Shown here: piece after piece, positions 7,324-15,734 of the stretch
Position numbering within the stretch: position 1 is the first letter of the stretch
Layout: each line of letters starts with the position of its first letter
Assembly (NCBI RefSeq): GCF_024979255.1
Contig: NZ_JANLCN010000001.1
Location: forward strand, 62,001-126,000
Direction: 5' to 3'
DNA: 64,000 bases
DNA from: Herbiconiux moechotypicola
Lineage (GTDB): Bacteria; Actinomycetota; Actinomycetes; Actinomycetales; Microbacteriaceae
Translations under genes and position numbers: made by a program
The notes under the pieces: model-generated
The model's input: the letters and a program-made list of their open reading frames with translations, nothing else
Database searches by the model: none
What the model was told of the DNA's origin: nothing

Positions 7324-8690
7324 TGACCGGCGCCGGCGGCGACGCCTCCCCGTTCGCGCACGACGGCTTCGCGCTGGGGCTCGATGTGGGCTCGCACGGC
7401 GTGCGTGCCGTGGTGATCGACGCCGGTGCCCGCACGATCGCGAGTTCGAGCGCCGACTACGCCGGTGCCTTGCCACCGGCCAGGCGACCGCTCGGATCGA
7501 TCGCCGACGCCCTGGAGTCGGCGATGGCTGCTCTGCCCATCGGAGTGCGCACGCGCATCCGCACCATCGGGGTCACCGGCGTGCGCGGCTCGGTCGTCGG
7601 CCTCGAACGCCAGGGCACCGGCCGCTGGCACGCGGTCACCGAGGTGCTGCCCGACTTCGAACCCGCCGTGCAGGCGGAGGCCGAGGCGCTGCGCGACCGA
7701 TACGGCGACGCGCTGGCCGAGCGCACCGGCTGCCCCGCTTTCCCGCTCTCCGGCCTGCCGAAGATCCTGGCCGGCACCGGGTATCTGCCGGGTGCGACCT
7801 GGGTGAGCGTTCAGGATGCGGTGGGCTGGCTGCTGACGGGTGCTCTCGTGTGCTCGACGGGCTCGGCTCTGCGGCTCGGAGTGCTCACCCGCGACGGCGG
7901 CGAGTACGATCGCGCGCTGCTCGCCGAGCTCGGACTGGCCGACCACGTGGTGGCGCCGCTGGTCGCGATCGGCGACCAGGTCGGCACGATCGAGCCGCGC
8001 GTGGCGGCCCGGCACCGGCTGTCTTCCGAGGTGCGGGTCGTCGCCGCTCCGGGCGACGGCCCGGCCGCGCTGCGAGCCCTCGACTCGCTGCCGGATGCGC
8101 GCGCCGGGTCGGCCCTGGTGACCTTGGGTACCTCGACGGTGGTGCTGGCGCCGCGCGCCGACGACGGCACCCAGGCGGTGCCCTACGGCTTCACACTCGA
8201 GGTCCTCGGCGACGGCCGCCGCAGCATCGAGACGGGTGACGGGAGCGGGATGGCCAACGTGGACTGGGCAGCGAACCTTCTGGGCGTGCGTCCGCACGAG
8301 CTCGACGCGCTCGGCCAGGAGGCGGTGCCGGGCGACGGGCTGCGGATGGAGCTGCCGTCGATGGATGTGTGGGGCGTGCGCCGCGAGGGATCGATCGTGG
8401 GCTTCGGCCGCGACTTCGGCCGCGCAGAACTGGCGCGCTCGGTGCTCGACTTCGTCGCCGACGGTGCGGTCGGGGCCATCGAACGGGTCGGCGCGATCGC
8501 CCCGTTCGAGGCGGTCGCGCTCACCGGAGGCGGAGCGAGGTCGACCACGATCGTGGAGCGCATCCGCCGCCGCATCGATGTGCCGGTCACTCTGGTCGCC
8601 GAGCCCGAGCTCGCGGCGCGCGGGGCGGCGCTCGTCGCCCTGCCCGGCCGGTCGTCCGCACCCGCTCGCCGGATGGAGGTGCCCGCGTGA
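7323..8690 (+). CDS. FGGY family carbohydrate kinase
   Basis: A 455-residue kinase with the two actin-like domains of the FGGY family (xylulokinase, glycerol kinase, LsrK). The N-terminal phosphate loop is LGLDVGSHGVRAVV. The catalytic aspartate is expected in AAPGDGPAALRAL. The second domain begins near VTLGTSTVV and the adenosine loop is LTGGGARSTTI. The sequence is rather divergent, so the sugar cannot be named. The ATG at 7323 shares one base with the upstream TGA (TGATG); a GTG at 7320 is a weak alternative. It would phosphorylate the keto product of the dehydrogenase, giving the aldolase its phosphate handle. Confidence 0.8.
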   Translation: MTGAGGDASPFAHDGFALGLDVGSHGVRAVVIDAGARTIASSSADYAGALPPARRPLGSIADALESAMAALPIGVRTRIRTIGVTGVRGSVVGLERQGTGRWHAVTEVLPDFEPAVQAEAEALRDRYGDALAERTGCPAFPLSGLPKILAGTGYLPGATWVSVQDAVGWLLTGALVCSTGSALRLGVLTRDGGEYDRALLAELGLADHVVAPLVAIGDQVGTIEPRVAARHRLSSEVRVVAAPGDGPAALRALDSLPDARAGSALVTLGTSTVVLAPRADDGTQAVPYGFTLEVLGDGRRSIETGDGSGMANVDWAANLLGVRPHELDALGQEAVPGDGLRMELPSMDVWGVRREGSIVGFGRDFGRAELARSVLDFVADGAVGAIERVGAIAPFEAVALTGGGARSTTIVERIRRRIDVPVTLVAEPELAARGAALVALPGRSSAPARRMEVPA

Positions 8691-10183
8691 GCAACCGCAC
8701 CCGGGCCCTGGAGCTGGCCCGCAGCACCGTCGCCCCCTTGTTCATCGACGGCGAGTGGCGGCAGCCCTCCCACGACGCCCTCGGCGGAGCCGACGAGATC
8801 GAGACGATCGATCCGGCCACGGGAGCCGTCATCACCACCCTGGCGGCCGGCTCGGCCACCGACGTGCACGACGCCGTCGCGGCCGCACGGCGCGCGGCGA
8901 CGAGTTGGTCGCGCGCCACCCCGGCCGCCCGCGCGCGCCTGCTTCGTGCCCTGGCCGCGCTCGTGGAGGCCGACGCCGCAGAGCTCGCGGCCGTGGACAC
9001 GCTCGACAACGGCAAGCCACTGGCGCTCACCACCGCCGTCGACCTGCCGCAGGCGGTGGCGCACCTGCGCCACCAGGCCACGGTGGCCGAGACGCGCACC
9101 GCCGAACGCATCGTCGACGCCGGGGGAGCCGCCGCGGCGGAGGTGTACCGGGAGCCCGTCGGCGTGGTGGGGCTCATCACGCCCTGGAACTACCCGTTGC
9201 TCATGGTGGTGCGGGCGCTCGCCCCCGCCCTGGCCGCGGGCAACACCGTCGTGGTGAAGCCCTCCGAGCTCACGCCGATCAGTGCGCTTCTGCTCGCCGG
9301 CCTGGCTGCCCGCGCGGGGTTCCCGCCCGGCGTGGTCAACGTCGTCACCGGCACGGGGGAGCAGGCGGGTCAGGCGCTCGCCTCCGATCCCCGGGTCGAC
9401 CTGATCACCTTCACCGGCGGTCGCGCGACCGCACGCCGCATCGCCGCGGTCACCGAGGCGCGCACCCTGTTCGAGCTCGGAGGGAAGGCTCCGTTCGTCG
9501 TGTTCGACGACGCCGACCTCGACGCCGCGGCGCTAGCGGCCACCGCCGGCGCCTTCGGCAACCAGGGCCAGAACTGCATGGCCGCCACGCGCATCCTCGT
9601 GCACGACGCCGTCGCCGACGAGTTCGCCAAGCGTTTCGCCGAGGCCACGGCCGCGTTCACCGTGGGCGACGGCTTCGACCGGGGCACGCGCTGCGGCCCG
9701 CTCGTGTCGGAGGCGCACCGCAGCACGGTCGCCGGCTACGTCGACCGTGCCGTGGCGGCCGGTGCCTCGGTGCTCACCGGTGGTGAGTCGACGGGATACT
9801 CGCGCTTCAGCCCCACCGTGCTGGCGGGTGTCGACCGCGGTGCGGAGGCCTGGAACGAGGAGATCTTCGGCCCGGTGGCGGTTCTCGACCGCTTCGTCAC
9901 CGACGCCGAGGGACTCGCGCTGGCCAACAGCACCCGTTACGGTCTGGCGGCCTCGGTGTGGACGGCCGACGCCGACCGCGGGCGCGAGGCGGCGGCTGCG
10001 CTGCAGGCGGGAGTGGTGTGGGTGAACTGCTACTCGAAGTTCGACGCGGCCATCCCGTTCTCGCCGCGCGGCGCGAGCGGATCGGGCACCGTGGGCGGCC
10101 ACTGGGGCTACGAGGGCTACACGGCGCTGAAGAGCGTGTGGACGCCCCGCCCCGCCGACGGACTCCGGGCAGGTGCCGCGTGA
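8687..10183 (+). CDS. NAD(P)-dependent aldehyde dehydrogenase
   Basis: A 498-residue member of the ALDH superfamily, which oxidises aldehydes to acids. The fold marks are present in order: TPWNYPLLM with the catalytic asparagine, the cofactor lysine in VVKPSE, FTGG, the general base in FELGGK near residue 263, the nucleophile in GNQGQNC near 296, and EEIFGPV. Length is normal. The GTG at 8687 overlaps the kinase stop by four bases; longer in-frame extensions upstream lie inside the kinase gene. In the operon it is the obvious link between the aldehyde released by the aldolase and the carboxylate that UbiD would need. Confidence 0.9.
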   Translation: MSNRTRALELARSTVAPLFIDGEWRQPSHDALGGADEIETIDPATGAVITTLAAGSATDVHDAVAAARRAATSWSRATPAARARLLRALAALVEADAAELAAVDTLDNGKPLALTTAVDLPQAVAHLRHQATVAETRTAERIVDAGGAAAAEVYREPVGVVGLITPWNYPLLMVVRALAPALAAGNTVVVKPSELTPISALLLAGLAARAGFPPGVVNVVTGTGEQAGQALASDPRVDLITFTGGRATARRIAAVTEARTLFELGGKAPFVVFDDADLDAAALAATAGAFGNQGQNCMAATRILVHDAVADEFAKRFAEATAAFTVGDGFDRGTRCGPLVSEAHRSTVAGYVDRAVAAGASVLTGGESTGYSRFSPTVLAGVDRGAEAWNEEIFGPVAVLDRFVTDAEGLALANSTRYGLAASVWTADADRGREAAAALQAGVVWVNCYSKFDAAIPFSPRGASGSGTVGGHWGYEGYTALKSVWTPRPADGLRAGAA

Positions 10184-10749
10184 CCGGCCGCCTGGTGATC
10201 GGCGTCACCGGTGCCAGTGCACCGCACTACGCCCACCGCCTGCTCGAGGTGCTTGCCGAGCGGCCCGAGGTCGAGACTCATCTCGTGGTCTCGCGCGGGG
10301 CCCGGCGCACGCTCACCGAGGAGATCGGCCTGTCGATCGCCGAGTTCGGCCGCGCCGCCGACGTGGTGCACAACCCCGACGACCTCGGCGCCTCCATCGC
10401 CTCCGGCTCGTTCGCCACCCTCGGCATGGCCGTGGTGCCCTGCTCGGTGAAGAGCCTCGGCCAGATAGCGGCCGGCATCGGCAGCGACCTGCTCTCACGG
10501 GCGGCCGACGTCACGCTCAAGGAGCGCAGGAGGCTCGTGCTCGCGGTGCGCGAGACCCCGCTGTCGCTCATCCACCTCCGCAACATGACCACGGTCACCG
10601 AGGCCGGCGCGATCGTCATGCCGCCGGTGCCGGCCTTCTACCACCACCCCCGTTCGCTGCAGGACGTGATCGACCACACAGTGGGCCGCATCCTGGAGCA
10701 GTTCGGGATCGACCACGACCTGTACACCCGCTGGGGGGAGACCACGTGA
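10180..10749 (+). CDS. ubiX: UbiX-type flavin prenyltransferase
   Basis: A 189-residue UbiX homologue. UbiX joins dimethylallyl phosphate to reduced FMN, making the prenyl-FMN cofactor that UbiD decarboxylases require. The N-terminal FMN loop reads VIGVTGASAPHYAHRLLEVL. The conserved VPCSVKSLGQIAAGIGSDLL and ADVTLKERRRLVLAVRETP follow, and the C-terminal end has AGAIVMPPVPAFYHHP. Length is normal and all blocks are intact. It overlaps the genes on both sides by four bases and sits directly before ubiD, the usual arrangement for dedicated UbiX/UbiD pairs. Confidence 0.9.
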   Translation: MTGRLVIGVTGASAPHYAHRLLEVLAERPEVETHLVVSRGARRTLTEEIGLSIAEFGRAADVVHNPDDLGASIASGSFATLGMAVVPCSVKSLGQIAAGIGSDLLSRAADVTLKERRRLVLAVRETPLSLIHLRNMTTVTEAGAIVMPPVPAFYHHPRSLQDVIDHTVGRILEQFGIDHDLYTRWGETT

Positions 10750-12173
10750 CCGAGCAGCAACCGCTCTCGCAAGACCTGCGCGTGTGGCTCGACGAGTACC
10801 GCCGCGCGCATCCCGACGACGTGCTCGAGCTGCCCGCGCCGATCGACGCGCGCGAAGACCTCACCGCGGTGGTCGACGCCCTCAGCACCGAGGACCGGTA
10901 CCCGCTCGTGGTCGCTCCCGGCGTCACCGGCACGGGCGCCGACGTGCCCGTGCTCGCCAACCTGTTCGCCTCGCGCGAGCGACTGGCGAGGATGCTCGGG
11001 GTGCCGCTCGAGTCGCTGCACCGCGAGTACGCGGCCCGCAGCGCGAGGCCGCGGCCGATGCATGCGGTCGCGTCGAGCGACCACATGATCGTGCGGGGCG
11101 ACGACGTCGACCTCGGGGCGCTCCCGATCCTCACCCACTTCGCCTCCGACAAGGGGCCCTACATCACGAGCGGGGTGGTTGTGGCCGTCGACCCCGACAC
11201 GGGGGTGGGCAACCTCAGCTACCACCGCGCCACGCCCGCGTCGCGCACCGGCCTGGCGCTCAGCCTGCACTCGCGGGGCGATCTGTGGCGCCTGCTCGCG
11301 AAGTACGCCGAGCGGGGCGAACGGATGCCCGTGGCGATGGTCATCGGCGCGCATCCTCTCTTTCTGCTCGCGGCCTCGGCGCGCGTGCCGCAGTCGGTCG
11401 ACGAGCGCGAGATCGCGGGCGGCCTCTTCGGCGCAGGCCTCGACGTGGTGCGCACGCCGGTGCACGGCATCGAGGTGCCGGCCACGGCCGAGTACGTGCT
11501 CGAGGGCTACATCGACCCCGCCGAGCACGAGGCGGAGGGGCCGTTCGGCGAGTTCTCGGGCTACAGCTCGAACCGCTCCACGAACAACCTCATGACGGTC
11601 GAGGCCGTCATGACCCGGCCCGACCCGGTGCTGCTCAGCGTGACGGGCGGCCGATCGGCCGAGCACCTCACCCTGGCGCGGCTGCCGCGGGAGGCCGAGA
11701 TGGTCGACAAGCTCATGGCGCGCTTTCCCCAGGTGGTGCGGGTGCACTACCCGAACTCGGGCACGCACTTCCACGCCTATCTCGCCGTCGACCAGAAGCG
11801 GCCGGGGGAGGCGCGGCAGATCATGCTGGGCCTGCTCGGCTGGGATCCCTACCTCAAGACGGTGATCGCGGTCGATCCGGATGTGGACATCACCGACGAC
11901 TCCGCGGTGCTCTGGGCCGCCGCCGTGCACGTGCAGCCCGCCGCCGACGTGTTCGTGGTGGACGGACTGCCGGGCAGCCCGCTCGACCCGTCGTCATCCG
12001 CCGACGGCACCACCTCGCGCATGGGCATCGACGCCACGCGGCGGCAGCCCTTCGAGGGCATCCCGATCGTCACCTCCGACGCGGCGCGCGAGCGAGCGGC
12101 AGCGCTGCTGGACTCGGCCGCCGCGGCCCCCGCATCCTCTTCACCCCACGACCCCAGGAGCAGCCCCCGATGA
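10746..12173 (+). CDS. ubiD: UbiD family prenyl-FMN-dependent decarboxylase
   Basis: A 475-residue UbiD-family enzyme. The family reversibly decarboxylates aromatic, heteroaromatic or alpha,beta-unsaturated acids with prenyl-FMN. The active-site pair of glutamates appears in EGPFGEFSGY at about residues 263-268, with the five-residue spacing seen in Fdc1, and an arginine of the expected block is in SYHRATPASR. The conserved metal and cofactor region DHMIVRGDDVDLGALPIL is also intact. Its GTG overlaps ubiX by four bases and its TGA overlaps the monooxygenase ATG by four. No separate UbiD-type partner subunit is present. The acid it acts on should come from the aldehyde dehydrogenase two genes upstream; this is inference. 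Confidence 0.9.
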   Translation: MTEQQPLSQDLRVWLDEYRRAHPDDVLELPAPIDAREDLTAVVDALSTEDRYPLVVAPGVTGTGADVPVLANLFASRERLARMLGVPLESLHREYAARSARPRPMHAVASSDHMIVRGDDVDLGALPILTHFASDKGPYITSGVVVAVDPDTGVGNLSYHRATPASRTGLALSLHSRGDLWRLLAKYAERGERMPVAMVIGAHPLFLLAASARVPQSVDEREIAGGLFGAGLDVVRTPVHGIEVPATAEYVLEGYIDPAEHEAEGPFGEFSGYSSNRSTNNLMTVEAVMTRPDPVLLSVTGGRSAEHLTLARLPREAEMVDKLMARFPQVVRVHYPNSGTHFHAYLAVDQKRPGEARQIMLGLLGWDPYLKTVIAVDPDVDITDDSAVLWAAAVHVQPAADVFVVDGLPGSPLDPSSSADGTTSRMGIDATRRQPFEGIPIVTSDAARERAAALLDSAAAAPASSSPHDPRSSPR

Positions 12174-13564
12174 AACCGTACGTGCTCGCCGGCTTCCAGA
12201 TGATCGGCCTCAACGGCATGATCGGCGCCTCGTGGCTCGACCCCGACGACACCTCGGTGGCCTTCACCGACCTCGACTACTGGATCGGCATCGCGCGACA
12301 GCTCGACGACGCGGGCTTCGACTTCCTCTTCTTCGCCGACAGCTACGGCTTCCCGGGCCTCGACGGAGAGCCTCTCGCGGCCACCGTGCGCGAGGGCCGC
12401 TCCATTCCGCAGGCCGACCCCGTGACCGTGGTGTCGGCGCTCGCCGCCGCCACGCGCGACCTCGGCTACGTGGTCACCGCCTCCACGACCGTGGAGAAGC
12501 CGGCCGCGCTCGCCCGGCGCTTCGCCACCCTCGATCACTTCACCAAGGGCCGCATCGGCTGGAACATCGTCACCGGCTCGCAGGGGGCCACGGCCGCCTC
12601 GCTCATGGGCGAGGAGGTCACCCCGCACGACCTGCGCTACGACAAGGCCGACGACTACCTCGAGCTGTGCCTGAAGCTCTGGGAGTCGAGCTGGCGAACG
12701 GATGCGGTGGTCGCCGACCGTGCATCCGGCGTGTGGGCAGACCCCGAGGGCGTGCGGTCGATCAGCCACGACGGGCCGTTCCACCAGGCCAAGGGCATCC
12801 TCAACGTGCCGCCGTCGCCGCAGCGCACACCGCTGCTCGTGCAGGCGGGCACGTCGGGGCGAGGGTGCGAGTACGCAGGGCGCAACGCCGAGGTGGTGTT
12901 CGTGGCGGGCGGCCCGCACGAGGTGGTGGCGCGGCGGGTGCAGAACATCCGCGACGCGGCGGTGGCCGCCGGGCGGCCCGCCGACAGCATCACGATCGTG
13001 GCGGGCGTGATGTTCCTCGTGGCGCCGACCGAGGAGGAGGCCATCGCCAAGCACGAGCGCATGCTCTCGCTCTCGTCGTACGACGGCGCAGCGGCCATCT
13101 TCGCCGGCAACACCGGTGTCGACCTGCTGCAGTTCGACCAGGACGCACCGCTGCCGCACGACCTCTCCACCGAGCTCGGACTCAGCAACCTGCAGCGCTA
13201 CCTCGGCACCGCCGAGCAGCCCGGGCCGCTGGTGCGCGAGATCGTCGACGACTTCCGCCGCACGGGCCTGAACGGCAGCGTGTTCGTGGGCACGCCCGAG
13301 CAGGTGGCCGACGAGACCGAGGCGTTCGTGGCGGCCACCGGGGTCGACGGGTTCCTCGTGCAGCCCAACGTGGTGCCCGCCACCTACGACGACTTCATCG
13401 GGCTGCTGCTGCCCGAGCTCCGCGCCCGCGGGCTTGTGCGCGAGTCGCGCGCGGACTCAGCCGACCCCGGCGCGCCGGCGACCACCCTGCGGGAGCGGCT
13501 CTTCCCGGGTGCGGGTGCCCACCTCCCCGACACCCACTACGGCGCGGCGCTGCGCTGGTCGTGA
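12170..13564 (+). CDS. FMNH2-dependent monooxygenase, NtaA/SnaA/DszA family
   Basis: A 464-residue bacterial luciferase-like monooxygenase of the NtaA/SnaA/DszA group, whose members oxidise small amines, sulfones and heterocycles with FMNH2 and oxygen. The N-terminus is typical (AGFQMIGLNGMIGASWLDP), followed by DAGFDFLFFADSY, the block RFATLDHFTKGRIGWNIVTG, and LLVQAGTSGRGCEYAGRNAEVVF. AGGAG lies nine bases before the ATG, which overlaps the ubiD stop by four bases. Enzymes of this group need a separate flavin reductase, and none is in the operon. As last gene it would hydroxylate the decarboxylated product. Confidence 0.87.
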   Translation: MKPYVLAGFQMIGLNGMIGASWLDPDDTSVAFTDLDYWIGIARQLDDAGFDFLFFADSYGFPGLDGEPLAATVREGRSIPQADPVTVVSALAAATRDLGYVVTASTTVEKPAALARRFATLDHFTKGRIGWNIVTGSQGATAASLMGEEVTPHDLRYDKADDYLELCLKLWESSWRTDAVVADRASGVWADPEGVRSISHDGPFHQAKGILNVPPSPQRTPLLVQAGTSGRGCEYAGRNAEVVFVAGGPHEVVARRVQNIRDAAVAAGRPADSITIVAGVMFLVAPTEEEAIAKHERMLSLSSYDGAAAIFAGNTGVDLLQFDQDAPLPHDLSTELGLSNLQRYLGTAEQPGPLVREIVDDFRRTGLNGSVFVGTPEQVADETEAFVAATGVDGFLVQPNVVPATYDDFIGLLLPELRARGLVRESRADSADPGAPATTLRERLFPGAGAHLPDTHYGAALRWS

Positions 13565-13587
13565 CCCCGCGCATCCCACCACCCCCT

Positions 13588-13644
13588 CGAGTGGACCGAA
13601 TCGGTCGCTTCACCCACGGCGAAGCGACCGATCGCGCCCACTCG
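13588..13644. repeat. 23-9-23 palindrome, copy 1
   Basis: Two 23-base arms (13589-13611 and 13621-13643) pair at 19 of 23 positions around a 9-base loop. The inner part TCGGTCGCTTC / GAAGCGACCGA is perfect. A second copy with the same arm and loop lengths lies at 14719-14773. It sits 24 bases after the last gene of the UbiD operon and before the LacI gene, so it can act as a terminator for the operon. The shared sequence in two places argues for a dispersed REP-like element rather than a plain terminator. Confidence 0.7.
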
Positions 13645-13651
13645 GTGGCTC

Positions 13652-13657
13652 TAAGCT
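13652..13657 (+). promoter_or_regulatory. -10 box of a leaderless start
   Basis: TAAGCT lies six bases before the GTG at 13664 of the LacI gene, immediately after the first palindrome copy. Confidence 0.4.
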
Positions 13658-13663
13658 GAGCGG

Positions 13664-14677
13664 GTGATGGATGCTGCGCCCAAGCGGCCGACGATCCGCG
13701 ACGTGGCGACCGCCGCGAACGTGTCGAGCGGCACGGTGTCGCGGGTGCTCAACGGTCGCAACTGGGTGAGCCCCGAGGCGCGCACCGCCGTCGAGGCCGC
13801 CATCAAGAAGACCGGCTACCGGGTGAACCCGCACGCCAGGAACCTCGCGATGAGCCGCTCGAACACGATCGCCTTCCTGCTCGTCGAGAGCCAGCAGGTG
13901 CTCTTCGAAGACCCCAACTTCGCGCGCCTCGTTCGGGGCACCAGCGAAGCGCTCGCCGCTCGGGACATGTACTCGGTGCTCATCATGGCCGGCGACCAGG
14001 CCGAGCGGGAGCGCGCGCTGTCGTACATCACCGCCGGTCACGTCGACGGCGTGCTGCTCGGCTTCTCGACCTCGGGCGGCGAAGACCTCATCGAGGCGCT
14101 GCTTGCGGCTCACGTGCCGATCGTCGCGTGCGGCCAGCCCGCCGGCTTCGAGGGCCGGCTCGGCAGCGTCTCGGCCGACGACCGCATCGGGGCCGTCGCG
14201 ATGGTGCGGCACCTCGTCGACTCGGGCCGCACCCGCATCGCCACCGTCACGGGTCCGCTCGACATGAACGGCGGTATCAGCCGGCTCGACGGCTACCGCA
14301 GGGTGCTCGGCGACGCGGTCGACGAGCGGCTCGTGGTGAACGGCGACTACACGCGGGCGGGTGGCGCGGCCGGCGCGCGCGAGCTTCTCGCGCGAGGAGT
14401 GCCGTTCGACGCCGTGTTCGCGGCGAACGACGCGATGGCCGCCGGTGTGATCGACGTGCTCACGGAGGCCGGGATGCGCGTACCCGACGACGTGGCGGTC
14501 GCCGGATTCGACGACAACGTCATCGCCCAGTCCACCACGCCGCCGCTCAGCACCGTGCACCAGCCGTTCGAGCGCATCAGCGCGGAGATGGTGCGTCTGC
14601 TCACCGAGATCATCGCGGGGGAGTCGCCCGCGAGCATCACGCTGCCCACCACGATCGTGCTCCGCGAGAGCGCCTGA
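13664..14677 (+). CDS. LacI family regulator (paralogue 1)
   Basis: A 337-residue LacI-type repressor. The DNA-binding head is PTIRDVATAANVSSGTVSRVLNG, interrupted here only for reading as PTIRDVATAAN + VSSGTVSRVLNG, followed by the hinge SPEARTAVEAAI. The sugar-binding domain covers the rest and ends in the usual SITLPTTIVLRES. It is strikingly similar to the LacI protein at 21172-22221, sharing long identical blocks such as QQVLFEDPNFARLVRGT and HVDGVLL, and the recognition helix SSGTVSR is identical. GTG 13664 is taken as start because a TAAGCT box lies six bases ahead; ATG 13667 is equally possible. It probably acts on the nearby galactoside cluster, alone or with its paralogue. Confidence 0.87.
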   Translation: MMDAAPKRPTIRDVATAANVSSGTVSRVLNGRNWVSPEARTAVEAAIKKTGYRVNPHARNLAMSRSNTIAFLLVESQQVLFEDPNFARLVRGTSEALAARDMYSVLIMAGDQAERERALSYITAGHVDGVLLGFSTSGGEDLIEALLAAHVPIVACGQPAGFEGRLGSVSADDRIGAVAMVRHLVDSGRTRIATVTGPLDMNGGISRLDGYRRVLGDAVDERLVVNGDYTRAGGAAGARELLARGVPFDAVFAANDAMAAGVIDVLTEAGMRVPDDVAVAGFDDNVIAQSTTPPLSTVHQPFERISAEMVRLLTEIIAGESPASITLPTTIVLRESA

Positions 14678-14718
14678 CTTCCGCGCATCCCCGTTCGCGC
14701 CTTAGCCTCACGCTCACC

Positions 14719-14773
14719 GAGTGGGCGAATTCGGTCGCTTCGGGATGCGGGAAGCGACCGATTGCGCCTACTC
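14719..14773. repeat. 23-9-23 palindrome, copy 2
   Basis: Arms at 14719-14741 and 14751-14773 pair at 20 of 23 positions around a 9-base loop, repeating the sequence and geometry of the copy at 13588. It lies between the stop of LacI paralogue 1 and the convergent aldo/keto reductase, a place where a bidirectional terminator would serve. Confidence 0.7.
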
Positions 14774-14792
14774 GAGGACGAGGGGAGGGGGA

Positions 14793-15734
14793 TCAAGGGA
14801 GGAGTTCGTCCCAGAGGGCGGCGGGGGCCGTGGCGGCGGCGAGGGCGTCGGTGGTGGCGCGGTTCCAGCTCGAGAGCGAGGAGGCGCCGACGACGGTGGT
14901 GTGGATGCGCGGCTCACGCAGGCTGAATCCGAGGGCCAGGGCGCTGATCGGCACACCGAAGCGCTCGGCGACGGCGGCCAGCCGGCGCAGCTCGGCGGAC
15001 TGCGCCTCGGTGATGGGCCGGTAGCCGTAGCTGCCGGCGAACTCGGGCCGCCCCGTGAGCACGCCGCCGCCGTAGGGCGCGGCGTTGGCCACGCCGACGT
15101 CGCGGGCGGCCGCCGCGTCGAGCAGCTCGTCGGCCGAGCGGTCGAGCAGCGTGAAGCGGTTGTGCGTGATGAGCGCGTCGAAGAGATCGGTCTCCACGAA
15201 CCGCTGCAGCATGTCGACCGGGCCTCCCGAGATGCCGATCGACGCCGTCACGCCCTGCCGCTTCATCTCCACCAGAGCCTCGACCGCACCGCCGGGAGTC
15301 ATCACGCTCTCGAACCCCACCACCTCGGGGTCGTGCAGATAGAGCACGTCGACCCGCTCCACGCCGAGGCGGGTGAGCGACTCCTCGAGCGAGCGCCACA
15401 TGCGGTCGGCGCCGAAGTCGTCGGTGGCGAGATCGCGGTCGAGCTTGGTCTGCAGCACCAGGCCAGAGGCCGCTCCCGAGCCGGCACGGGCGGCCGCCGC
15501 CCCGAGCAGCAGCTCGGCGAGGGGGCCCTCGGGCGCCGGCCCGTAGATGTTGGAGGTATCGACGAGGTTGGTGGCGAGCCGGCCCGCGAAGAAGGCGTCG
15601 CCCACCTCGCCCACCCGGCGGTCGCGGTCGAGGTCCGACTCCCCGTCGCGCGGTGCACCCCACGAGGAGGTGCCGAGCGCGAGCGGGGTCACGGCGAAGC
15701 CGGTGCGACCGAAGCGCCGCCGCTCGCCGATCAC
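14793..15734 (-). CDS. aldo/keto reductase
   Basis: A 313-residue NAD(P)H-dependent aldo/keto reductase, resembling the L-fucose or D-galactose 1-dehydrogenase-like group. The catalytic tetrad is readable: Asp59 and Tyr64 in DTSNIYG, Lys97 in QTKL and His134 in YLHD. The barrel continues with IGISGGPVDML and a C-terminal cofactor segment PRIHTTVVGASS. It overlaps the beta-galactosidase stop by four bases (15731-15734), so the two are translated as a unit. In that context it likely oxidises or reduces the galactose (or related sugar) released by the GH42 enzyme, giving a non-phosphorylated route; this is inference. Confidence 0.85.
   Translation of the reverse strand: MIGERRRFGRTGFAVTPLALGTSSWGAPRDGESDLDRDRRVGEVGDAFFAGRLATNLVDTSNIYGPAPEGPLAELLLGAAAARAGSGAASGLVLQTKLDRDLATDDFGADRMWRSLEESLTRLGVERVDVLYLHDPEVVGFESVMTPGGAVEALVEMKRQGVTASIGISGGPVDMLQRFVETDLFDALITHNRFTLLDRSADELLDAAAARDVGVANAAPYGGGVLTGRPEFAGSYGYRPITEAQSAELRRLAAVAERFGVPISALALGFSLREPRIHTTVVGASSLSSWNRATTDALAAATAPAALWDELLP

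Noticed and set aside
5333-8690. LsrF-like aldolase plus FGGY kinase as an AI-2 (Lsr) processing system
   Set aside because: No LsrB, LsrACD or LsrG-like gene is present, and the operon continues with dehydrogenases and UbiX/UbiD, which AI-2 catabolism does not need.
5333-13564. Sulfoquinovose or alkanesulfonate catabolism, from aldolase, ALDH and a luciferase-like monooxygenase
   Set aside because: There is no GH31 sulfoquinovosidase or sulfonate importer in the operon, the kinase is FGGY rather than PfkB type, and UbiX/UbiD would be unexplained.
13588-14773. An insertion sequence or composite transposon carrying LacI between terminal inverted repeats
   Set aside because: Each end is itself a full palindrome, both copies have the same orientation, no transposase lies between them and no target-site duplication is visible.
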